Assembly: GCA_001931905.2 (NCBI GenBank)
Contig: MSJI02000175.1
Span: 1-51,082, forward strand
Origin: Cladosporium sp. IMV 00045
Lineage: Eukaryota > Ascomycota > Dothideomycetes > Cladosporiales > Cladosporiaceae
Direction of reading: 5' to 3'
Length of the DNA: 51,082 nucleotides
Each line of letters begins with the position of its first letter. The stretch's first letter is position 1. Positions 23,468 through 32,825 of the stretch are shown one piece after another. The notes below the pieces were generated by a model, which searched no databases, was not told where the DNA came from, and saw nothing but the letters and a program-made list of their open reading frames with translations. A program made the translations under genes and the position numbers.

Positions 23468-25082
23468 ATGGCTGATCGCTCTCAGGACGGTGATGCATAC
23501 CTCAATAGCACCCTCGACCAGCACCACTCCGCACTGAAGGATTCCCTCGCACAGCCTGGCCTCGAAGTAACGCCGGCCCATGAAAACGATAAACACCTTG
23601 TCAACAGTGTTGACCAAGGCGAGAAACAGGTATTCAATCATGAGGAGAAAGAAGTCGTACCCTCAAACGATAAGCTTGGTGGATCTTCGGTCCCGTCAGA
23701 CTGGAATGGCTACGAGTCTCACAAGCCCGACACCCGACGTCGAATATGCGGAATGAAAAGAACACTCTTTTGGACCTCCTGTTTGCGGTCCTGCTTGTCA
23801 TCGCGCTCGCAGTCGGCTTGGGAGTAGGCTTGTCTTCCCGGCAGTCAGGCGAGACGTCTTCAACATCCCCGACATCCCATACTGCTTCCCCAACCACCTC
23901 TCCAACACCGGGCTCTTCTGCTACGCCTACTACGAACGAACTGCTCCAAATTGGTGGTAGTATAGATCCGTCATATTACACCAAATCTGGGGCATGGAAC
24001 GGATCCGGGATCGCGTATATCTGGCAAAACTTCACTCAAGACTGGGATGATATTCTCTCTACCAATGAATTCAGCCACGTGGTGTACTTTCAACAATATT
24101 CCGGCGAGATCCACTGGATGCGTCAGACTTCAGACTTCTCATGGAAAGAAGGCCCACAGGACCTTCTAGTAGTCGCCTCGGATGCCAGAAACAGCACGCC
24201 AATTTCTGCCGTGCAATACACCTCGAATGGTACGAATTACTGGAACGTGTTCTGTAAGTTGGTGCTCTTCTTAAAATTTGCCATCTGCGCCGAAATGTTT
24301 TCTTAAGTTGTACTAATAGCTGGATCAGACATTGACTCCGATGACCACATAAGGCAACGGTCTGGCAACAATCGAACAACTGGATGGACTGAAGGTTCGA
24401 TATCAGAGGCCAGATTGACTGCATGGAATGGCGATCTGGTGGGACTGGCAGCATGTGATAGCGCGATCAACGAAAGCATTCCTATCAGGCTCTTCTACGC
24501 CTCTAACAGTACATCATTCGAGGAGTACCTTTGGAAGGCCGATGAAGACGAGTGGGTCTGGCAGCGGACCTGGCCAGACTACAGTGCGGCTGCTGGCGTT
24601 GGTTGCCATTCCGGCGTTGGATACAACAGATACGTGGGCTTTGTGCGTCCCAGCAACCGACTCGAGTTCTGGTACCAGCCAACCGATGATATCCAAGCAG
24701 ACTGGCAGAAAGGTTGGTACCCACTTGCCCGCTACTTCGGCAACCAAACTGACCAGCTTTCGCAGCGGAATATGAAGTCCCCAACGTCCATCCCGCATCG
24801 TCGCTTGCATTCACCCGCGAACACGCCTTTTATCAAGAAAATGGCACAAACGCAATGTTAGTCGCAGAAATGAATTGGCACGACTTTTACACGCGCACTG
24901 GCAGTTATGCCTCATCGCCTGCAAGTGGTCTTTCCGGCTCATCGGGTACTCACATGAGTGCCATGCAGAACGGGGACTACACTTGGATGTTCTATCAGCG
25001 AAATGGCCGCGATGTCACTTGGCTAGAACTAGCACCTGATGCAGGCCGTTGGCAGGTGAAAGCACCAATTCCATTCTCATAG
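23468..25082 (+). pseudogene. Membrane-anchored beta-propeller lectin-like protein, apparent frameshift
   Basis: The layout is a soluble N-terminal tail (MADRSQDGD...), a basic membrane-flanking motif (RRRICGMKRTLFW), a transmembrane helix (LLFAVLLVIALAVGLGVGL), a Ser/Thr/Pro stalk and a glycosylated domain with repeated Trp/Tyr-rich strands (GIAYIWQNF, WNVFYIDSDDHIR, EFWYQPTDD, DYTWMFYQR) like fucose-specific lectin propellers. The tail and the helix lie in different frames. The sequence tggacctcctg at 23771-23781 behaves as if one C were missing; adding one base there would rejoin them. Two later introns work, 24254-24328 (GTAAGT, TACTAAT branch, TCAG) and 24713-24765 (GTTGGT donor, weak), giving exons 24329-24712 and 24766-25082. 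Without the frameshift the protein would be about 495 aa. An alternative start at 23746 would keep the helix but lose the tail. Confidence 0.7.
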
Positions 25083-25575
25083 TGGCACCTTTTTCGCTGC
25101 CTTCTTGCAACAGCTGGGCCTTATGTCTGACCCGACTTTTGATTAATGAACACAACCTGTCTGTAGAGAACTGCTCTGTTCTGAGCCTTGAAACCAAGAG
25201 AAAATGCAGAGGGTAACAGGTGCGGCCTATCGAGGGCCGTGTATGGACGATTATGGGTGGTACAGTTGATTCCCATGATCTGCCCGTGTTGGACCCCCGC
25301 CGGGGATTCATTATGGCTCGGGTAGACTGGCTCAATCTAGCGGCATCATCAGAGTCAAATCGCTTGTTTGGAGCTCTGTGACAAATGCTTTATTGCCATG
25401 CTAGAATTGCTGGATACACGTCGACAAGAGGCTATATATGTCACTACTGCACCAAAACTGCCGCTGCTTCGTCGATTCAAGCATGATCTCCTCCATTCAA
25501 GCAATAGGTTCGTTGAGTGCGGCAAAGTAGCTACTCATGCAATGTTCCAGTCAATGCCCTTAACCAGGTTCGCAC
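25083..25575. other. Intergenic between convergent genes
   Basis: 493 bp between the lectin remnant and the CFEM gene, which converge. I see no gene or repeat. Confidence 0.5.
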
Positions 25576-25901
25576 TTAGAGGGCACAAAGCCTGTTCATT
25601 GCAGGGACAACTTCGTCTTTGGATACATGTGTTAACGAGAAACAACAAGATATGATAGTGGCTACTCACTAAAAGCAGTCTGTGCTCCACAGTTCGTGAG
25701 GACGCAGTTGGCACCGTCGGACTGTATCTTTTTGAGGTTGTCATCGGCGCAAAGACAACCAAAGTCGTCGGGAGCGCAGTTCGTCTGTGAGGCCACGCTA
25801 CCGTATACGCATGGCCTGGAGCATTCTGGGAGTTCTTCAATCGATTGAGCTTGCGTTGCGGCGATCAAGCCAAAGATGATGGCGAGTGAGAAGGATTTCA
25901 T
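25576..25901 (-). CDS. Small secreted CFEM-domain protein
   Basis: CFEM proteins are extracellular eight-cysteine fungal proteins; members bind haem or act at the host interface. Exon 1 (25901-25670) and exon 2 (25616-25576) are separated by a 53-nt intron (GTGAGT, branch GTTAACA, CAAAG). The product is 90 aa: signal peptide MKSFSLAIIFGLIAATQA, then ECSRPC, TNC, CLC with the Asp-containing DDFG before it, ANC and TNC, which is seven cysteines. Exon 2 adds NEVVPAMNRLCAL with the eighth cysteine. Without splicing, the frame stops at 25662 and lacks that cysteine, which strongly supports the intron. No GPI signal is present, so the protein is probably free. A TATA-like element lies about 80 bp upstream. 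Confidence 0.88.
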
Positions 25902-26475
25902 GGTTTGTATTTTTTTCTTATTGAGATAAGGGTAATGTTCAAGAATGAGCATCCAGCAATAATCAGAGCAATGGTCTTAAATAGATATCTTGTGACGAGC
26001 GTTGGAATATACAGGGGTTTTTTACATGTCGATCAAGTTTCGCTAAGTGTCGATCACGGCAAGCCGGGGTTCCTCCAATTGTGAAGATACTAACTAAGTC
26101 AACTCCTTCTGAGCTTCATCAATCGCATTGATGCCGTTGGAAAGTTTCCGCAATGTCGTTGAACTTGGCAACGTTCTACGACCAGCTAGTGTTTCCACAT
26201 GATGCTTTGAGAAGAGGCTTCGAAACAGCTAGGACACATCACAACTCCAATTGTAAGAGGCCGTAACAGCAGCTATAAAGAGTGTTCAGCGAATCGATGA
26301 ACAAACTCATGCTTTGTCACGAGATAAAATGGGATATTAAGGAATCGGAAACTTTCCGAAGAACTCAAGAATACTTGTACCGCTATTCCTATGACTCGCA
26401 ACAATTCAGCCCTCACGAAGATCACTATTATCTCAAGTATGATCGGCCGTATGCCTAGCCATCACGAAAAGGCGA
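25902..26475. promoter_or_regulatory. CFEM promoter and intergenic sequence
   Basis: 574 bp, AT-rich. Minus-strand CTATTTAA at 25977-25984 is a likely TATA element for the CFEM gene. No gene is seen in the rest. Confidence 0.45.
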
Positions 26476-27250
26476 TCATTCAACGATTGTGGTCTTGCCA
26501 GTTCCTACATCGTACTTCACACCAATCAGCTGGGTGTCCTTTTTGATGAAAGGCGAGCCTCTTAACGCTTCAATATCCTCTCTGACCCTGTCCTCGATCC
26601 TGTGCGAAATCTGTCAGGCAGAGATCGCTTCATGATCAAATGTAGTAAGATATACGAGCCTCTGATCTCTCCAAACTCCATAGCCTTAATTTCGTTCTTG
26701 CTAGACGGTGAGATCTTGAGCAAAGTCTCGCGGACTGTTAGATCGAGGAAGTGCGTCATGCCATAGTCTGCGTATAGCTTATTAGTACCATCCTACTATG
26801 AGCGATAGCATAGATGGATTAGAAATACCTGTGTGATGCATAACAACGATATAGCCTAGAGAAATGATGGACTACATGATAGCAATCGTTCTTATCGCGT
26901 CGGATACTCGTCCACCCGCGTTTCGAATCACGGCCGGATCTGGCCAGCCTGCCATCAGACCTGATTCTTATTCGTCATGTGCATGGGAAGGCATACTGAT
27001 TTGTTCGTCGAACCCTAAGATCTGCTCACACGGAACTCGTGGATCTGCACAGGAAATGACGATCATGCCCTGTCCGGACGCTCGAATGGGCGGTGTCATC
27101 TGGAGAATATGAGGTGAAGGCTGGTGAGCTTTCGCGAACTTGCTGCATGTGAGGAGAAGGTGTCAGAGCCTGCGCGCATTGTACATAGGGAGGCCCGATT
27201 GAGGCTTGCCTGTTCCGAGACAGCATCTCGTTGATGGGACCGGAAGCCAT
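26476..27250 (-). pseudogene. Beta-class carbonic anhydrase, broken (stop codon, zinc ligand lost)
   Basis: Beta-carbonic anhydrases hydrate CO2 using a zinc held by Cys, His and Cys. Five exons can be read on the minus strand: 27250-27210, 27142-26997, 26948-26829, 26767-26656 and 26599-26476, together 543 nt (181 codons), the size of the short fungal type. Motifs are MASGPINEMLSRNS, SCADPR (zinc Cys plus the Asp-Arg dyad), VIRNAGGRVSDAIRT, VVMHHTDYG, MEFGEI and VREDIEALRGSPF. Damage is evident. Codon TAG at 26874-26872 falls where Gln (CAG) would be expected between IAIM and SIISLG. The zinc Cys of HHTDCG is Tyr (TAT, 26765-26763). Intron 1 needs a GC donor (AG/GCAAGC). The conserved splice frames imply recent loss. 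Confidence 0.85.
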
Positions 27251-27948
27251 TTTGAGTAAGAGCGTTTCCTGCAAGATCAGGATTGATGATATTGTATTCA
27301 GGATGTGGATTGAGGGGTCTCGCGGCACACTCTGACTCTTATATCCTTGTCCTATGCTCAAAGTAAGCATGTCTCGACAAAGACACAACTATACCCTCAT
27401 GGAACTCGATTGGTAACAATCTCTTCTCGTTTAAAGGTTTAATTGTCATCGAGCACGGTATCCGCTGGTTGCCGTTCCAATCTGTAACATACTCCCTGCC
27501 GTTCAGTCTCCTGATGTGTTTGCTTCCCGCGCATCAATCAACTCACATGTAAGTAGATCGCCCTGACTGCTGAGCGGTTTTGATGTGGCTTCTTGTACCA
27601 TTACACGGGCACAAGCTTGTAATCATCGCAATTCAGCCAGACCGAGGATCAGGAGACTTTCGTCAGCATCGTACATTCGGGATCCCTAATCCTTTCGATC
27701 AACGTGTGGCAGTCTCTATCATCGATGAAATTAGGTGAGATTCAGTGAAGCGAGGGAGCAAAGTTTTGTGGGTTGTCGATATCATGGAAGGTTACAAAAG
27801 TGTCAAGTTGCTTCGACAATGTATGGTTAGCGACGTTGCCTAAAGTCATTGGCGTTGATAATTTTGATAACATGAAAGCAATGCGCATGCCGATCTGGGG
27901 CCGGCATTCAAAAGTAATAATTCAGCGACAAGATTGTACTCTGTCACT
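27251..27948. other. Intergenic, no supported gene
   Basis: About 700 bp of AT-rich sequence upstream of the carbonic anhydrase remnant and downstream of the amine oxidase remnant. No frame or repeat is supported. Confidence 0.5.
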
Positions 27949-28957
27949 TTACATCGTTCGATGAACAGCCAAAAGCTTCCTCACATCAACAGCAGCCTTA
28001 GCTCCCCTCTCAATAGCTCCATCAACGAACCCTGCGAAGCCATTCGCCAAATCCGCACTCGCCATCATAACCCTGCCATGATTCTGTTGCAGAGCTCCCG
28101 AGTACCTGCTCATCTCACCTGGACGGAACGACATCCAAGAGCCCCTCGAGTAAGGATCATTTGCCCAGTCATGAACCAGGTAGGCGCTGATGGGCGACTT
28201 GGGTTTGATGAACTCGTTCATTGTTGGTGCTACAATTTCTACGTCTGTGAGGTCATTGCTGGACGAGAAGCCGTCTGACCGGGTGAATGCCATGGCAGTG
28301 GTGCCTTTCTTTGATGGGTCGTAGTTATTCGACATGGAGAACATGAACGGCGATTGGCCGCAGGATGTCCCCGTGAGATCGCAAGGTTGTTTGTCTTGAA
28401 GCTCGACGATGATCTTACCGCCTAGATGAGGCATGCCGTGATTGATGGCTTCTTGATTGATGTCTGGCAGTGGAGGCTGGAGAGTGATGGATGAAAGTAC
28501 GTTCCTAGTGATCAAGTCAGTACTTCAAAGTAAAATTGCCAGCTTGCCTCTGAAACCCAGTGGAACTCACAACGGGATAGTGCAAACCAGAGGCAGCCTT
28601 TAGCGTACGCCCGTCCTTGGTCTCAATTGTCACACCTTTGTCGTCTTGATTCACTCCCACCACTTCCATGCCAAACAAGCGATCACAAGACGTCTCATCC
28701 AACATCGCTCTAGCAAGAGAAGTCATACCTCCATTCCCAATTTTATAAGTCCCACCCACAGCATTCGACCCCGCGAACGTGTAATCACCAAGAGCATACG
28801 AACGCAATGCCGACGTAAACGCCGTATTCCCAGCACTGGTACCCGAGATGCCCGCATAATTCAATTCGATCAAAGTCTTCGCTTCCTGAGATAGATGAGG
28901 CATCATGTCCAGGTTGTCCTGAACGGACAGATCATCGAGCTTGAAAGATGCCTTCAA
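27949..28957 (-). pseudogene. Flavin amine oxidase (MAO-like), 5'-truncated and frame-disrupted
   Basis: Flavin monoamine oxidases oxidise amines using FAD. Only the middle and C-terminal parts remain. Exon A (28957-28571) reads LSVQDNLDMMPHLSQEAK, then DYTFAGSNAVGGTYKIGNGG, like the substrate-domain segment of fungal MAOs. Exon B (28504-27949) reads VLSSITLQPPLP, VHDWANDPYSRGSWMSF and the FAD-contacting C-terminus ending GFVDGAIERGAKAA. The N-terminal FAD-binding fold (GxGxxG, roughly 150-200 residues) is absent; the space upstream is only 280 bp before the SRP54 stop. The intron between A and B (28570-28505, GTGAGT...CTGAC...CTAG) joins out of frame by one base, as if an extra T lies in cccgttgtgagt. 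The gene is not functional as read. Confidence 0.78.
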
Positions 28958-28999
28958 GTCCCGGCATTGCTGGAGTCCCGTCCTTGGCTATAGATCTCG

Positions 29000-29230
29000 T
29001 CAGCCTGGCATTGCATGGTCTTGGGATTTGCATTGGACAGAGGGCGGCTTGGAAGAATGCGTGCATTATCTATACACTCTTTGTCGCAGAAAAACCTCGT
29101 CCCCAATGTTCCAATTGTCAGGGCCGTGAGGTGATACCACCATTTCCCATATCGAACGTCCCACCAATAACGCCATCGCTATGACCAAAAATTTGAAATC
29201 GTCGAAGGCGCGTGTACTCCCTCTAGGGAA
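29000..29230 (-). pseudogene. Second, degraded amine oxidase fragment abutting SRP54
   Basis: Minus-strand frames spell VIGGTFDMGNGGITS at about 29127-29170, closely matching VGGTYKIGNGG(M)TS at about 28728-28763 in the neighbouring amine oxidase remnant. DNA identity over about 40 bases is roughly 70% by eye. The similarity continues weakly in another frame (TALTIGTLGTRFFCDKECI) toward 29060, so at least one frameshift is present. It is either a decayed tandem paralogue or a displaced piece. It starts within about 10 bp of the SRP54 stop codon. The 29000 boundary is approximate. Confidence 0.5.
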
Positions 29231-29237
29231 ACCACGC

Positions 29238-30842
29238 CTACCTTCTTCCACCACCAGGAGCACCACCACCGCCACCGAACATCTTCATCATTTGGCTCAT
29301 GTCAGGCATGCCGCCACCACCGCCGCCTCCAGCGCCACCCATCATGTTCATCAGACTGCTCATGTCCGGCATTCCGCCGCCGCCTCCGCCACCTCCACCC
29401 ATCATGTTCATCAGACTGCTCATATCAGGCATACCGCCGCCGCGGCCGCCGCCCATGCTCTGCATTTTCTTCTGCATAGCCGCCATTTGCTGCTGTTTGT
29501 TGCCACCTCCCATTGCGGCCTTGGCCTTTTGTGCGTTTCCTGCCATGCCCTTCATATTCTTGGCCATGGCGGCCATGGTTCTTTGCTGCGTCAGGAGCTC
29601 CTCAACTTCGCGTACTGAAGTACCTGATCCGCGGGCCACTCTTGTCATGCGTGTGGGCTGCTCGACGAAGATCTTGCCATCTGAGTCCAGCTCCTTCAAA
29701 GTCATCGAGTCGCAAATGTAGACCATACGCTTGAGCTTGCCACTGGCGTCTTCATCGTCCATACCGGCCATCATGCCGCTAAGACCGGGAATCATGCCGG
29801 CCATTTTTGACAGGGGTCCCATCTTCATGATGTTCTGCAGTTGATCCCTCAAATCGCGCACAGTGAATTTGCCTTCTGTGATATTCTTCATGGTCTCCTT
29901 CTGATCCAGTTTCAAGCTCTGCACGTGGTCGACGAGGCCTTGCATGTCACCCATGCCCAAGAGTTTTGAGACGAAAGATTCTGGGTTGAATTTCTCCATG
30001 TCCAGAAGGTGCTCACCAGTACCGATGAAGACGATAGGAGTATGCGTCGCAGCGACTGCAGAAATTGCACCACCACCTGCCGCCGCACCATCGGTCTTGG
30101 TGATAATAATCGCACCAAAGTCTGCTGCGTCCTTGAAAGCTCTGCTCTGTGCTTCGGCTGCCTGACCGATAGAGGCGTCCAAAACCATGACAGTCTGCTG
30201 AGGCTTGACCGCCGCCTGAATATCCTGCATTTCCGAGAACAAAGCTTCTTCCTGGTGATGTCTACCAGAGGTATCGACAATGATAATTTCGAACTTCTCC
30301 TTCTTGAACTTCTCCACACCATCTCTGGCCACAACCACAGGGTCCGTCTGCGTAAGCGAACCGTAGTAAGGGATCTTAGCTTTGGTAGCGTTCTGTTTCA
30401 ACTGGTCGAAGGCGCCAGCTCTGAAAGTATCCGCGCAGACTAGACAAGTCTTGAATCCTCTGGCTTGGTACCATCTTGCCAACTTTGTACAAGTAGTCGT
30501 CTTACCCGCACCCTGGAGACCGACGAACATGATGACATTGCTCTTTCCTTTCTTTGGGTTGTAGGGAGTCTGGTGCGGGTTGACGATGTCGACAAGCGCA
30601 TCGAAGACCGCCTTCTGGATGATGCGCTTCTTGTTCGCGTGCGCGGGCAGCTCGTTGAATTTGACGGCGGTCTTGATCTGTTTCCTCAGCGATGTGACCA
30701 GTTTGATGTTGACGTCGGCTTCCACAAGGGCATTGCTGATCTCCTTGATCATGCCATCGAAGGCCTTCTCATCGAGAGTGGCGGAGCGGGTGAGGTCGGT
30801 GACGGCGGAGTTGATACGCCGCCCGAGATCGGAGAGAACCAT
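29238..30842 (-). CDS. SRP54: Signal recognition particle 54 kDa subunit
   Basis: SRP54 is the GTPase that binds signal peptides and 7S RNA for co-translational targeting to the ER. The single exon encodes 534 aa. The N domain begins [17 protein letters not shown]. The G domain has the P-loop [15 protein letters not shown] near residue 108, [11 protein letters not shown], the G3 motif DTSGRHHQE (191-199) and the G4 motif [12 protein letters not shown] methionine-rich M domain follows from about residue 330, with [15 protein letters not shown] and [13 protein letters not shown]. The C-terminal 70 residues are a Gly/Met-rich tail with three near-identical copies of [16 protein letters not shown]. 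It is head to head with RRP15, with 290 bp between ATGs. Confidence 0.97.
   Translation of the reverse strand: MVLSDLGRRINSAVTDLTRSATLDEKAFDGMIKEISNALVEADVNIKLVTSLRKQIKTAVKFNELPAHANKKRIIQKAVFDALVDIVNPHQTPYNPKKGKSNVIMFVGLQGAGKTTTCTKLARWYQARGFKTCLVCADTFRAGAFDQLKQNATKAKIPYYGSLTQTDPVVVARDGVEKFKKEKFEIIIVDTSGRHHQEEALFSEMQDIQAAVKPQQTVMVLDASIGQAAEAQSRAFKDAADFGAIIITKTDGAAAGGGAISAVAATHTPIVFIGTGEHLLDMEKFNPESFVSKLLGMGDMQGLVDHVQSLKLDQKETMKNITEGKFTVRDLRDQLQNIMKMGPLSKMAGMIPGLSGMMAGMDDEDASGKLKRMVYICDSMTLKELDSDGKIFVEQPTRMTRVARGSGTSVREVEELLTQQRTMAAMAKNMKGMAGNAQKAKAAMGGGNKQQQMAAMQKKMQSMGGGRGGGMPDMSSLMNMMGGGGGGGGGMPDMSSLMNMMGGAGGGGGGGMPDMSQMMKMFGGGGGAPGGGRR
29290..29455 (-). repeat. 60-bp tandem repeat encoding the SRP54 Gly/Met tail
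   Basis: Two clear 60-bp units (29341-29400 and 29401-29460) and a partial third (29281-29340). Each contains gaGC-rich Gly codons followed by the phrase for [11 protein letters not shown]. The period is exactly 60 bases, so copy-number change keeps the reading frame. Confidence 0.8.
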
Positions 30843-31132
30843 GATGACGGTGTTGCACGTATCCTAGGAGATGTTGTTGGGTTGGTGGAGGCGCAATTAC
30901 ATGAACGAGTGCCGGATCCTAAAGTGCGCGACCAATCTACAAGTTGACAGCAATAGTGAAATCAAGCACCCCACAGACGGCAGGCGGGGAAGTCACGGCC
31001 GGCCCAGGCCGAGTGCGGCAATGTTCCGCTTCGCTGGTCCAGGCTTCGTTAATTTTTGGCTTGCTGAAGATCGAGTTGCGACGAAGATATTCACATTTGC
31101 ATACTGAGTTCGCAACAAACTACTCCTGCAAC
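30843..31132. promoter_or_regulatory. Compact bidirectional promoter, SRP54 / RRP15
   Basis: 290 bp separate the two ATGs. The RRP15 reading frame stays open back to 30944, but that part lacks family similarity. The arrangement pairs protein-targeting and ribosome-biogenesis genes and suggests co-expression with growth. No clear TATA is seen. Confidence 0.45.
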
Positions 31133-32197
31133 ATGCCACCAGTACAGCATAAGCGCAGAAGGGTCGAGGACGAAGTGCGCCCCAAAAAGAAAAAGATCCG
31201 TGTGTCCAAGCACAAACTCGACCAATACCACAGCTCTTCCGAGGACGAAGGCGAAGATGCAGCAACAACATCGAATGCGATTCCCTTGAAGCCCAGTGGC
31301 TCGAAAAAGATCGATGAGCTCAGAGCGAGATCAATTGCGGATGCAACGAAGCCCGAGAAGCAGGCCGAGAAACCCAGCGAGACTCCCGCAAAGCCCAAAG
31401 GAACACCTGCGAAGCCGATACTGAAGCACACTCTTTCCGCCAAGTCGAGGAACCCTGCACCAGCGAGTGACAGTGAGGATGACGACATCAAAGACACCGC
31501 AACAAACACGGCACTGAACGCACGACCTGCGGTGGACGAGAGCGATGCAGACGAGGACATGGAGGACCAAGACGAGCCCGCGACGGGTGAAAGCAGCGAG
31601 GGCGAGGATGACGACGAAGACGAGGGCGAAGTTGAAGACGATAATGACGAGCCAGAACTGGACTCCGACTTGGAATCAGAGACATCCATGAGCTCAACCA
31701 ACGCAGCCGCCGAGAAGAAGAAGCGCAACGACCCGAATGCCTTCGCGACGAGCATGTCTAAGATTCTCGACACGAAACTCAGCACAGCGAAACGATCCGA
31801 CCCCGTGCTCAGTAGATCAAAGTCTGCAGCCGACGCGAACAAGTCCCTGGCAGACTCGCGACTCGAGTCTAAAGCTCGCGCTCAAATCAAGACCGAGAAG
31901 AGGGCTCTGCTTGAAAAGGGTCGTGTCAAGGATGTGCTAGGATTGGAGAACGAGAATGTGGCCACTGGTGAGGTAATGGAGGAGGAGAAGAGACTGAAGA
32001 AAACGGCGCAGCGAGGTGTGGTGAAGCTTTTCAACGCCGTGAGAGCGGCCCAGGTTAAGGCTGAGGGCGCCATCAAGGCAGCGAAGCAGGAAGGTGTTGT
32101 TGGTCTTGGTAAGAGGGAGGAAAGGATGAACGAGATGAGCAAGCAGGGTTTCTTGGACCTGATTTCGAGCGGTGGAAAGCCCACTGCTGCGGCGTAA
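31133..32197 (+). CDS. RRP15: Ribosomal RNA-processing protein RRP15
   Basis: RRP15 is a nucleolar factor of pre-60S particles needed for 27S pre-rRNA processing. The 354-aa frame from MPPVQHKRRRVEDE begins with a basic nuclear-localisation-like stretch (RPKKKKIRVSKHK). A long acidic, Ser-rich disordered region is densest at residues about 165-235. The conserved RRP15 domain follows: DPNAFATSMSKILDTKL, then LEKGRVKDVLG, EKRLKKTAQRGVVKLFNAV and the C-terminal GKREERMNEMSKQGFLDLI. The chosen ATG at 31133 excludes an upstream in-frame extension lacking family features. No intron is required. Confidence 0.92.
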   Translation: MPPVQHKRRRVEDEVRPKKKKIRVSKHKLDQYHSSSEDEGEDAATTSNAIPLKPSGSKKIDELRARSIADATKPEKQAEKPSETPAKPKGTPAKPILKHTLSAKSRNPAPASDSEDDDIKDTATNTALNARPAVDESDADEDMEDQDEPATGESSEGEDDDEDEGEVEDDNDEPELDSDLESETSMSSTNAAAEKKKRNDPNAFATSMSKILDTKLSTAKRSDPVLSRSKSAADANKSLADSRLESKARAQIKTEKRALLEKGRVKDVLGLENENVATGEVMEEEKRLKKTAQRGVVKLFNAVRAAQVKAEGAIKAAKQEGVVGLGKREERMNEMSKQGFLDLISSGGKPTAAA

Positions 32198-32478
32198 GGG
32201 AGGATATGAAGAGTATATATTCAAAGACACTGTACGCATACTTGGCCAAGCTGGGACTTGAGTTTTTGGGAATCCATGCTGTATCGACCGTTACATTCGT
32301 GACCACAACGTGAACTTATGCTAGTGCCAATAATCACGCCTCAATCAGTCTCAGAACAAGCAAATGCCGAAAGCCCAATTGCAATAACGCTCGCTATCGT
32401 ACAACCATAAGGAAATAAAGGAAAGGCAAGGTTGGGAACAAACGCCTCAATCAAACAAACCCACGTCTCTCTCTCCTC

Positions 32479-32825
32479 TCACAAACCCAACGGGTTCTCA
32501 GCCGTCTGCCTATTCCCACCAATCCTCTTTCCGCCAGGCAAGTCCTTCTCTTGCACATTCTCCTTGTCGCCCTCCCACTTGTGAGCGTTTCTGGCGGTGT
32601 TGACGACTTTCTCAGAAGCCTCGCCGGCCGGACGGCCGACTTGTCCGGTGATGTGGCCGAGGGTGGGTTTGAGGGTTTTGTCGAGTACCTGGCCGAGGGG
32701 GTCACCGACGACGCTCAAGGGGCCCTGTGCGTGAGGTTGTGTTAGGAGGTGGTAGTTGTATGTGGAAAAAAGTAGGGACGAACCTTTTGCTGGTCGAGAG
32801 GACCTTCGGGTGCGATGTCGGGCAT
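32479..32825 (-). CDS. Small conserved fungal protein, unknown function
   Basis: Two exons, 32825-32784 and 32724-32479, with a 59-nt intron (GTTCGT donor, CACAG acceptor) give 95 aa: MPDIAPEGPLDQQK joined to GPLSVVGDPLGQVLDKTL. It is Gly/Pro/Lys-rich, with no cysteine, signal peptide or transmembrane helix. The central part (GHITGQVGRPAGEASEKVV) resembles short amphipathic repeats of stress-related disordered proteins, but I recognise no named family. The clean in-frame splice and open second exon support a real gene. It converges with RRP15, with 281 bp between stops. Confidence 0.7.

Noticed and set aside
24713..24765. A second frameshift in the lectin-like gene
   Set aside because: A 53-nt intron with a GCAG acceptor and an upstream CTGAC branch site restores the frame, so an intron explains it better, although the GTTGGT donor is weak.
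29299..29721. Proline-rich plus-strand frame over the SRP54 tail
   Set aside because: Artefact of the Gly-codon repeats of SRP54 read on the opposite strand.
31120..31842. Ser-rich minus-strand frame opposite RRP15
   Set aside because: Mirror of the acidic GAN-rich coding strand of RRP15.
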